A model generated the notes under the pieces. That model was not told the origin of the DNA. It saw only the letters and a program-made list of their open reading frames with translations, and ran no database searches. DNA of 6,331 nucleotides, taken from Pseudomonadota bacterium. Lineage in GTDB: Bacteria > Pseudomonadota > Alphaproteobacteria > Rhizobiales > Devosiaceae. The number at the start of each line of letters is the position of its first letter. The first letter of the stretch is position 1. This document shows positions 1 to 6,331 of this stretch, piece after piece. A program made the translations under genes and the position numbers. Location: assembly GCA_023436745.1 (NCBI GenBank), contig JAEZHZ010000202.1, forward strand, positions 1 to 6,331, written 5' to 3'.

Positions 1-641
1 TGCAGATGGTGTTCCAGGACCCCTTCTCCTCGCTCAACCCGGCACATACCATACGCTACCACCTGGAGCGGCCGTTGAAGCTGCACCGGCCCGGGCAGTC
101 CGCGAGCGCCCGCAGGGCCGCAGCGGAGGAACTGCTGAGCCGCGTCAAGCTCGATCCGGCGCTGGTGCTCGCAAAGTTCCCGCACGAGCTCTCGGGCGGG
201 CAGCGCCAGCGCATCAGCATCGCCCGCGCCCTCGCCGTGAACCCGCAGGTGATCGTCGCCGACGAGCCGACCTCGATGCTCGACGTGTCGGTTCGGCTCG
301 GTATCCTCAACCTGCTCAACGCCATGAAGGCCGAGGAGCAGCTCGCGCTGCTCTACATCACCCACGACATCGCCACGGCCCGCTACGTGGCCGAGGACAT
401 CATGGTGATGTATTCCGGCCAGATCGTCGAATGGGGCGCGACCGACAGCGTTCTCGGCGACCCGCAGCACCCCTACACGCGGCTGCTGCTGGCTGCCGTG
501 CCAGACCCGGACCGCCGCTTCGGACAGGCGCCGGTGGATGAACTGAGCCAGGTGGAGTCGATCCGCCGCCGCTCCGCGCTGCCGCAGCACGAGACCCGGC
601 AGGTTGCCGACAACCATTTCGTTAGGGTGCTGCCGGACTGA
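1..641 (+). CDS. Opp/Dpp-type ABC transporter ATP-binding protein, 5'-truncated by window edge
   Basis: This is the nucleotide-binding subunit of an ABC importer, which would hydrolyse ATP on the cytoplasmic face to drive uptake. The reading frame is open through base 1: codon CAG at 3-5 precedes the first visible ATG, giving the Q-loop motif QMVFQDPFSSLNP. The true start and Walker A lie to the left, so the ATG at base 6 is internal. Visible in order are the ABC signature LSGGQRQR, Walker B plus D-loop (VIVADEPTSMLDVS), the switch histidine in LLYITHD, and the C-terminal oligopeptide-transporter signature HPYTRLLLAAVPDPD. That last motif places it in the OppF/DppF group. About 211 residues are present; the missing N-terminus is probably under 100 residues unless this is the second half of a fused double ATPase. 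The 'SMLDVSVR-GIL' and 'YITHD-A-ARY' variants resemble Opp-family members linked to oligosaccharide uptake, from memory. The substrate cannot be read from the ATPase. The gene converges on anmK, so a cell-wall fragment is a possible cargo (inference). Confidence 0.93.
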   Translation, partial: QMVFQDPFSSLNPAHTIRYHLERPLKLHRPGQSASARRAAAEELLSRVKLDPALVLAKFPHELSGGQRQRISIARALAVNPQVIVADEPTSMLDVSVRLGILNLLNAMKAEEQLALLYITHDIATARYVAEDIMVMYSGQIVEWGATDSVLGDPQHPYTRLLLAAVPDPDRRFGQAPVDELSQVESIRRRSALPQHETRQVADNHFVRVLPD

Positions 642-662
642 GGATAGCCCCGCAGGGTCCTG

Positions 663-1778
663 TCAGCCCGCCACGCGCCCGCCCGTCAGCGGGTGCGGCG
701 CACCAGTCGTTGTCGGGAAGCTGGTCGGCAGGTCGCGCAGCACGCGCACGGCAAGGAATGCGAAGCACTCGGCCTCGATGGCATCGCCACGCCAACCAAC
801 CGCCTCGGCGGGCACTGCAGCGACGCTCGCCCGCTCGTTCAGCATGCGCATCATTGCAGGATTGTGCCGGCCGCCGCCGCAGACGATCAGACGGTCGGGC
901 CGCCGGGGCAGCAGGTCGAGCCCCTTGCCAACGGCGGCGGCGCTGAACGCCGTCAGCGTGGCCGCGCCAGTGGTGAGGTCGAGCCCGTCGGCCATCGCGG
1001 CGGTGAAGTCGAAGCGGTCGAGCGATTTCGGCCATGGAGCCGACAGGTAAGGGTGCTCCAGCAGCGTTGCCAGCCGCGCCTCGTCGACGGCCCCGGCAAG
1101 TGCCAGCGCGCCGTCGCGATCCATGTCCCCGTGCCCGAGCGCCTTGACGAAATCGTTGATCGGCGCGTTTGCGGGGCCGGTATCAAAGGCGACGAGGCTG
1201 TCCGCGCCATCCCACCAGCTGACATTGGCGACACCGCCGAGGTTTAGCACGGCCGTCTCGCCACGCGCCCCGAGACCGCGCAGCAGCGCCTGATGGTAGA
1301 TGGCTGCGAGCGGGGCCCCCTGCCCGCCCGCGCGGACGTCGGCGGTCCGGAAGTCATAGGCGACGGGCACACCCAGCATCCGGTGCATCAGTTCGCCGTC
1401 GCCGAGCTGGCGGGTGTCGCCGCGCCGCTGCGCGGTCGGCGCGCGATGCAGCACGGACTGGCCGTGAAAGCCGACCACCCCGATGTCGGACATCTGCATG
1501 CCGCGGCTTTCGACCAGACGGCGCACCGCCTCGGCCTGGGCGCGGGTCAGTGCCGCCTCGGCCTCGGCGAAGATTGCCGGCTCCGGCCCCTCGAAGTTCC
1601 AGGCGCGCGCGGCCGCCAGTGTCGCCTCGAGCAGCGCCCGGAGGTCCTCGCCATAGGGCATCAGTTCATACGGCCCGAACTGCTCCACGGTGACGCCATC
1701 GGTCTTCAGAAGTGCCACATCGACAAAGCCGTCGAGGGCGGTGCCTGTCATCAGGCCGACGGCCCAGATCGGTTGCAT
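663..1778 (-). CDS. anmK: Anhydro-N-acetylmuramic acid kinase AnmK
   Basis: AnmK phosphorylates and ring-opens 1,6-anhydro-MurNAc with ATP to give MurNAc-6-phosphate, a cytoplasmic step of peptidoglycan recycling. The 371-residue product is full length for the family (about 370). Motifs seen: N-terminal ATP-binding loop GLMTGTALDG (residues 8-17), FHGQSVLHRAP (104-114), DFRTADVRAGGQGAPL (142-157), LNLGGVANVSWW (179-190), FDTGPANAPIND (198-209) with the presumed catalytic base Asp199, and VCGGGRHNP (299-307). The variants MTGTALDG (enteric MSGTSLDG) and DTGPAN (DTGPGN) look like the alphaproteobacterial form, not damage. I choose ATG at 1778 because a good Shine-Dalgarno, GAGGTGA (1787-1781), sits just before it. 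A GTG at 1784 would add two residues but lies inside that site. It follows the serine hydrolase gene by 7 bp and is probably translationally coupled to it. The next pathway enzyme, the MurQ etherase, is not in this window. Confidence 0.96.
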   Translation of the reverse strand: MQPIWAVGLMTGTALDGFVDVALLKTDGVTVEQFGPYELMPYGEDLRALLEATLAAARAWNFEGPEPAIFAEAEAALTRAQAEAVRRLVESRGMQMSDIGVVGFHGQSVLHRAPTAQRRGDTRQLGDGELMHRMLGVPVAYDFRTADVRAGGQGAPLAAIYHQALLRGLGARGETAVLNLGGVANVSWWDGADSLVAFDTGPANAPINDFVKALGHGDMDRDGALALAGAVDEARLATLLEHPYLSAPWPKSLDRFDFTAAMADGLDLTTGAATLTAFSAAAVGKGLDLLPRRPDRLIVCGGGRHNPAMMRMLNERASVAAVPAEAVGWRGDAIEAECFAFLAVRVLRDLPTSFPTTTGAPHPLTGGRVAG

Positions 1779-1780
1779 GG

Positions 1781-1787
1781 TCACCTC
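1781..1787 (-). promoter_or_regulatory. anmK ribosome-binding site overlapping the upstream stop codon
   Basis: On the minus strand the sequence runs CACTGAGGTGACCATG. The TGA at 1788-1786 ends the serine hydrolase, and GAGGTGA, a seven-base match to the anti-Shine-Dalgarno complement, overlaps that stop and ends two bases before the ATG at 1778. This decides the anmK start in favour of ATG 1778 over GTG 1784 and suggests that ribosomes finishing the hydrolase re-initiate on anmK. Confidence 0.7.
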
Positions 1788-2787
1788 AGTGCCGGTTGAT
1801 GCTGTCGCCGACGGCCCGGCGCAGGGCCAGGATGCCGCTGTCGAAGTGGCGCGTGGGGTGGACGCGATTGGTCAGCAGCGTCCAGGCCCGCCCGCGCGCG
1901 AAGTCGATCCACAGTCCCGTGCCGGTGAAGCCGGTATGGCCGATCGTATCCGGCGAACAGAGCTCGCCACCCGACCAGCCTTCGTACGGGCGCTCCCAGC
2001 CATGGGTGCGGCGCGCCGAGAGCGGCGTGCGCATCAGTTCGGCGGCGGCCGGTGAGACCCGGGTACCGTCGAACACGCCGGCGGCGAAATCGAGCACCGA
2101 GTTCACCGTGCCGAACAGGCCCGCATGCCCCGCCCCCTGAAGCGCCGCGCAGTTCTCGTCGTGGACCTCCCCGGCAAGGACGCGCCCCCGCCAGGGGCAG
2201 CGCTCGGTCGCGGCCGCTTCGTAGGGATCGGCGGACCAGGCGAAGCCCTGCCCCGGGTCGCTGGCGCGGATGGTACGCCCCTCCAGCCGCTCGATGGCGA
2301 TGCCGAGCAGGATGAAGTTGATGTCGGAGTAGACCGCCGGCCCGGCGGGCCACTCGCGCTGCAGCACGAAGTGCCGGAGCAGGTTGGGGTCGGTGCCGTG
2401 GGTGTAGAGCGGAAACACGCCGGGAAACGGCGTCTGGTGCCCGAGACACTGGCGGAAGGTCACCTTGCGCTGCCAGTTGTCGGGATTGTACTGCGCGAAA
2501 TCGGGAATGACGCTGACCAGCGGCGCGTCGAGATAGAGCCTGTCCTCTTCCGCCAGCGCCAGGATGCGCGGGGTGGTGAACAGCACCTTGGTGAGCGAGG
2601 CGAGATCGAACCAGGTGTCCTCGCTCATCGGGCGATGGTCCGGCGCGATCTGGGCGGCACCCGCGACACGGACGGCACGGCCACCCGCGGCGTCCACCAC
2701 GCCGAGAACGCCGCCGGGAATGCGTCCCGCGGCGATCGCCTCCTGCACCGGCTGGAAGGCATCATCGAGGACGGTGTCGAGGCTCAT
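1786..2787 (-). CDS. Beta-lactamase-family (class C / penicillin-binding fold) serine hydrolase, cytoplasmic
   Basis: A 333-residue protein of the beta-lactamase/serine hydrolase superfamily. The SxxK nucleophile motif is SLTK (Ser64, Lys67) within FDLASLTKVLFT. The second motif is YSD (Tyr153-Asp155) in AVYSDINFILLG, a common variant of YxN. The third, KTG-like box is HTG (284-286) in IGHTGFTGTGLWID. Also seen are CPWRGRVLAGEVHDEN (197-212) and AGHAGLFGT, which I recognise from hydrolases lying next to cell-wall recycling genes. There is no signal peptide or membrane segment, so it is probably cytoplasmic and not a secreted beta-lactamase. The start at 2787 (MSLDTVL) is preceded by a purine-rich GAAAGAGAG; the open frame runs up to 2880 but through low-complexity sequence and the groL hairpin. 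It is directly upstream of anmK, so I infer action on muropeptide-type amide or ester bonds. The actual substrate is unknown, and it could be an esterase or peptidase. Confidence 0.88.
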   Translation of the reverse strand: MSLDTVLDDAFQPVQEAIAAGRIPGGVLGVVDAAGGRAVRVAGAAQIAPDHRPMSEDTWFDLASLTKVLFTTPRILALAEEDRLYLDAPLVSVIPDFAQYNPDNWQRKVTFRQCLGHQTPFPGVFPLYTHGTDPNLLRHFVLQREWPAGPAVYSDINFILLGIAIERLEGRTIRASDPGQGFAWSADPYEAAATERCPWRGRVLAGEVHDENCAALQGAGHAGLFGTVNSVLDFAAGVFDGTRVSPAAAELMRTPLSARRTHGWERPYEGWSGGELCSPDTIGHTGFTGTGLWIDFARGRAWTLLTNRVHPTRHFDSGILALRRAVGDSINRH

Positions 2788-2876
2788 GCGACTCTCTTTC
2801 GGGCAGGCTGATCGCGGTGCCGCCGTCATACCCCCCTGTCCGCTGCGGCGCCAGCCACCAGGCGCGGCCATATGCA

Positions 2877-2903
2877 GCAAGGGGCCCGTGCGGGGCCCCT
2901 TGC
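2877..2903 (-). terminator. Strong hairpin downstream of groL, probable terminator
   Basis: A perfect 11-bp inverted repeat (2877-2887 with 2893-2903; arms GCAAGGGGCCC / GGGCCCCTTGC) surrounds a 5-nt loop, beginning 15 bases past the groL stop codon. It would form a very stable GC-rich RNA hairpin on either strand. On the groL strand the following bases are TGCATATGG, not a T-run, so it is not a textbook intrinsic terminator. It may be a Rho-assisted terminator or a 3'-end stabiliser, and some transcription may continue into the serine hydrolase gene. Confidence 0.6.
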
Positions 2904-2918
2904 AGGTTCGGTGAGGAC

Positions 2919-4544
<1,626 letters not shown>

Positions 4545-4574
4545 TCTTTCTGCTCCCTAACGAACTGGTTTGCC

Positions 4575-4889
4575 TCAGGCGGCCTTGCGGGCCGGTTCGG
4601 CAGCCTCGACGATGCCGAGGATGTCGCTTTCCTTCATGATCAGCAGGTCCTCGCCATCAAGGCGCACCTCGGTGCCGCTCCACTTGCCGAACAGCACGCG
4701 GTCACCGACCTTCACGTCGAGCGCGACGATCTCGCCCTTCTCGTTGCGAGCGCCCGCACCCACGGCGACCACTTCGCCCTCGGAGGGCTTCTCCTTGGCA
4801 GTGTCGGGAATGATGATGCCGCCGGCGGATTTCTGATCGGCCTCGATGCGGCGAACGACCACACGGTCGTGCAGGGGACGAAGTCCCAT
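4575..4889 (-). CDS. groS: Co-chaperonin GroES (10 kDa)
   Basis: GroES forms the heptameric lid that closes the GroEL cavity. The 104-residue protein begins MGLRPLHDRVVVRRIE, then has the mobile loop with the GroEL-binding GGIIIP (23-28), and the conserved core VGDRVLFGKWSGTEV (61-75) and DGEDLLIMKESDILGIVE (78-95). After the point where many GroES proteins end there is an extra Ala-rich tail, AAEPARKAA (96-104), of roughly eight residues. The start ATG at 4889 has an excellent Shine-Dalgarno, GGAGG (4901-4897), seven bases upstream. It is the first gene of the groS-groL operon, and its leader contains the CIRCE operator and a hairpin. Confidence 0.99.
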   Translation of the reverse strand: MGLRPLHDRVVVRRIEADQKSAGGIIIPDTAKEKPSEGEVVAVGAGARNEKGEIVALDVKVGDRVLFGKWSGTEVRLDGEDLLIMKESDILGIVEAAEPARKAA

Positions 4890-4920
4890 GGTTCAACCTC
4901 CAGAAATGGACAATGACGGA

Positions 4921-4946
4921 GCTTCCCCGGCATTCCCGGAGGAAGC
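4921..4946 (-). promoter_or_regulatory. Bulged hairpin in the groESL mRNA leader
   Basis: GCTTCC (4921-4926) pairs with GGAAGC (4941-4946), and CCGG (4927-4930) pairs with CCGG (4936-4939). This gives a 10-bp stem with one bulged base (4940) and a 5-nt loop. In the groS transcript it ends 19 nt before the GGAGG ribosome-binding site. It does not itself cover that site, so a direct thermometer role is not shown. It may stabilise the mRNA or form part of a larger fold. Pairing was worked out by hand; no energy calculation was made. Confidence 0.45.
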
Positions 4947-4954
4947 GAGCATCA

Positions 4955-4982
4955 ACTTAGGAGGGGCAAAAACCCTTTCAAG
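4955..4982 (-). promoter_or_regulatory. Candidate heat-shock (RpoH-like) promoter for groESL, weak
   Basis: On the minus strand CTTGAA (4982-4977) is followed after 15 bases by CCTAAGT (4961-4955). This loosely fits the alphaproteobacterial RpoH pattern of CTTGAA plus a CNTATNT-like element, matching four of five fixed bases in the second box. Its weakness is position: CIRCE would then lie upstream of the -35, whereas HrcA operators usually overlap or follow the start site. A rival -35, CTTGAT (5038-5033), would place the -10 and start inside CIRCE, but its -10 match is poorer. Neither is proven. Confidence 0.25.
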
Positions 4983-5000
4983 AGGGGTGATGCAGATTTT

Positions 5001-5027
5001 TTGGCACTCCCCGACAGGGAGTGCTGA
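5001..5027. promoter_or_regulatory. CIRCE operator (HrcA binding site)
   Basis: TTGGCACTC (5001-5009), a 9-base spacer, then GAGTGCTGA (5019-5027) matches the CIRCE consensus TTAGCACTC-N9-GAGTGCTAA at 16 of 18 arm positions, with exact spacing. It sits in the groS/usg divergent region, 112 bp upstream of the groS start. HrcA bound here would repress groESL at normal temperature. The GCACTC/GAGTGC core is intact. The two deviations are A-to-G at the third base of the left arm and A-to-G at the second-last base of the right arm, and they break pairing in the outer arm. The same site lies 64 bp before usg and might affect it too. hrcA is not in the window. Confidence 0.93.
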
Positions 5028-5091
5028 TTTGTATCAAGCTGCTGTTTGTGCTCGCCTATTCGGCAGTGAACCGACAAGGGAATTTGCTGTC

Positions 5092-5361
5092 ATGACCGAT
5101 CGCGCCTTCCTCAGGCAAATGGCGGGCTACGGGCTCACCACGGCCCAGATCCACTACCATCTCCCCGACCAGCCCTCACTGCTGCAGTTGTTCGTCTGGC
5201 AGGAATACGACCTCGCCCCGCAGTTCCCGGAACTCAAGGCCTTCCTCGATTTCTGGTCACGCGAGATCGACGGCAGGCTGCATTCGGTGACGGTCGCCCA
5301 TGCCGGGCTGATCCGTCCCGCCGAGTTCCGCAATGCCGCGGGGCTGGTGACCCTGCACTAG
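5092..5361 (+). CDS. usg: Usg family protein, function unknown
   Basis: An 89-residue protein that I recognise as the Usg family, first named from a gene beside tryptophan genes in Caulobacter. Its biochemical function is not known. The diagnostic stretch covers residues 10-73 and includes MAGYGLTTAQIHYHLPDQPS, LLQLFVWQEYDLAPQFPEL, FLDFWSREIDGRLHSV and VAHAGLIRPAEF. It is soluble, with no signal peptide or membrane segment and several conserved aromatics (Tyr, Trp, Phe). The start is ATG 5092; AAGGGA at 5076-5081 is a plausible ribosome-binding site about 10 bases away. The frame stays open leftwards to 4846, but that part runs antisense to groS and through CIRCE. No trp genes are visible here; instead it is divergent from groESL. 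Its stop overlaps the stop of the convergent LacI-type gene. Confidence 0.88.
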   Translation: MTDRAFLRQMAGYGLTTAQIHYHLPDQPSLLQLFVWQEYDLAPQFPELKAFLDFWSREIDGRLHSVTVAHAGLIRPAEFRNAAGLVTLH

Positions 5362-6331
5362 CCGGCCAGCGCCAGCCCGGCGGGGTCGAACGGAGCGGGG
5401 CCGGATGACTGCCGCTCCACCAGGTGTCCGCAGAACATCATGCGCACCGGCACGTCCGGAGCGATGCGGGCGTTGATGCGGTCGTCCAGCACCCGGGCCA
5501 GCCCGGCGCCGATCTCGTGCCCCTGAGTCTTCACCGTCGTGAGGTTGGGGGTGATCTGGGTCGCGGCGGAGAAGTCGCCGAAGCCGATCACCGTGGCGTC
5601 CTGGGGTATCTTGTAGCCCATGCCCATCAGTTCGGACATCGCGGTCAGCGCCAGCCCGTCATGGGCGCAGAAGAAGGCCGTGGGGTTGAAGCCTTCGTCC
5701 AGAAGCTCCCTCAGCCGGCCCATGAACATCTTCTCGGAGTCAAAGGTCAGCTGGCGCAGTTCGACGTCGGGATACTGCTCCGTGACTTCGCGCAGGCCGT
5801 AGAGGCGCTCGATGCGGCCGCGGTAGTTGGCGGAGCCCTGCACATAGGCGATGCGGCGATGGCCGAGCCCGATGAGGTAGTTGGCGACGGCGGCGCCGGA
5901 TTCGTGATCGGTGCCGTGCACCATGTCGAACCGCTCCAGCGGGTCGATCCAGCCATTGAGCGAGAGCGGAACGCCGAGCGCCTTGATGCGGTACTTGCTC
6001 TCCCTGAGGTGAGGGCCGACCATGGCGACGCCGGCACAGGTGCGGGCAAAAGCCTCCACCTCCTCCGGCTGGTGCGTCCAGATCATCCGCGCCTGATAGC
6101 CCCGTCGCGCAGCCTCTGCCTGGAACCCCGACTGCACAAGAACCTGCAGTTCCGAGTTAACGAGGTCGGTATCGTGGAAGACGATGCCGAGCACGTTGGG
6201 CGTGCTGGGATGGACCGGGCGAAGATACCCCAGTTCAGCCGCGACGGACTGGACCATCCGACGGGTCTCGTCGCTGACCCCGCTCTTGCCCGAGAGAGCG
6301 CGCGAGACGGCGAACTTCGACAGTCCCGTCT
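5358..6331 (-). CDS. LacI-family transcriptional regulator, N-terminus cut by window edge
   Basis: A DNA-binding regulator with a sugar-binding (periplasmic-binding-protein-like) effector domain. 323 residues are visible. Reading past the first in-window ATG (6257) to the edge reveals the helix-turn-helix TGLSKFAVSRALSGKSGVS followed by DETRRMVQSVAAELGY. The start therefore lies outside, probably about ten residues further on. The effector domain starts at NVLGIVFHDTDLVNSELQ and includes GTDHESGAAVANYLIGLGHR (which closes the first subdomain), FFCAHDGLALTAMSEL, and ATVIGFGDF followed by PNLTTVKTQ. The linker between GY and LGIV is only about ten residues, and the usual hinge-helix pattern (N-x-x-A-R-x-L) is absent. 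The effector is unknown. Family members mostly sense sugars, so control of a nearby sugar or cell-wall recycling operon is possible but not shown. The TAG stop (5360-5358) overlaps the usg stop. Confidence 0.94.
   Translation of the reverse strand, partial: TGLSKFAVSRALSGKSGVSDETRRMVQSVAAELGYLRPVHPSTPNVLGIVFHDTDLVNSELQVLVQSGFQAEAARRGYQARMIWTHQPEEVEAFARTCAGVAMVGPHLRESKYRIKALGVPLSLNGWIDPLERFDMVHGTDHESGAAVANYLIGLGHRRIAYVQGSANYRGRIERLYGLREVTEQYPDVELRQLTFDSEKMFMGRLRELLDEGFNPTAFFCAHDGLALTAMSELMGMGYKIPQDATVIGFGDFSAATQITPNLTTVKTQGHEIGAGLARVLDDRINARIAPDVPVRMMFCGHLVERQSSGPAPFDPAGLALAG

Noticed and set aside
642..662. Bidirectional terminator between the ABC ATPase gene and anmK
   Set aside because: The 21-bp gap contains only a 3-bp GC inverted repeat and no T-run, so no terminator can be supported.
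1293..2140. Several + strand open frames opposite anmK and the serine hydrolase
   Set aside because: They are shadows of well-supported minus-strand genes; their translations are rich in Arg, Pro and Ala with no motifs.
1781..2449. 222-codon minus-strand frame inside the serine hydrolase
   Set aside because: It is an out-of-frame shadow; the true frame carries the SxxK, YSD and HTG motifs.
2788..2880. N-terminal extension of the serine hydrolase to an ATG at 2880
   Set aside because: The 31 extra residues have no conserved character and would start next to the groL hairpin. ATG 2787 has a purine-rich ribosome-binding site and gives a normal family start.
4968..4987. Short CCCT...AGGG hairpin followed by TTTTT on the groS strand, resembling an attenuator
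   Set aside because: The stem is only 4 bp, too weak to support a terminator call, and it overlaps a candidate promoter element.
4846..5091. Long upstream extension of usg
   Set aside because: It overlaps the groS start on the other strand and the CIRCE operator, and the Usg family is about 90 residues, which matches a start at 5092.
6255..6257. ATG as the start of the LacI-type gene
   Set aside because: The frame continues upstream with a clear helix-turn-helix, so this Met is internal and the gene runs off the window.

Overview
The window is GC-rich, densely packed bacterial DNA with the look of an alphaproteobacterium, most likely a Rhizobiales-type genome. The signs are a GroES/GroEL pair with alphaproteobacterial sequence features under a CIRCE (HrcA) operator, a Usg-family small protein (a family typical of alphaproteobacteria), and an AnmK with the 'MTGTALDG' and 'DTGPAN' variants that I associate with this class. 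The taxonomic call rests on recognition by eye, not on a search.

Layout from left to right: (1) the 3' part of an Opp/Dpp-type ABC transporter ATPase on + (1-641, open at the left edge). (2) Convergent with it across a 21-bp gap, a two-gene minus-strand operon: a cytoplasmic beta-lactamase-fold serine hydrolase (1786-2787) followed by anmK (663-1778). The two genes are almost touching, and the anmK ribosome-binding site overlaps the upstream stop codon. (3) A strong hairpin (2877-2903) just past groL. (4) The groS-groL operon on minus (4889 down to 2919). (5) A 202-bp divergent control region (4890-5091) holding a CIRCE operator and a leader hairpin. (6) A short usg gene on + (5092-5361). (7) A LacI-family regulator on minus (5358-6331, open at the right edge, with its start outside the window), whose stop codon shares a CTAG palindrome with the usg stop.

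Functionally there are two themes. The ABC ATPase, serine hydrolase and AnmK fit cell-wall (muropeptide / anhydro-MurNAc) uptake and recycling, and the LacI-type protein could be a regulator of such a sugar pathway, though that link is inference. The groESL operon is the heat-shock chaperonin module, controlled at least by HrcA. No mobile element, CRISPR array or RNA gene was seen. I do not see an obviously new multi-gene system. The points most worth a second look are the unusually short hinge region of the LacI protein, the groESL leader (a CIRCE with degenerate outer arms, uncertain promoter geometry and a bulged hairpin), and the hydrolase-AnmK coupling. No gene-free stretch exceeds about 200 bp.
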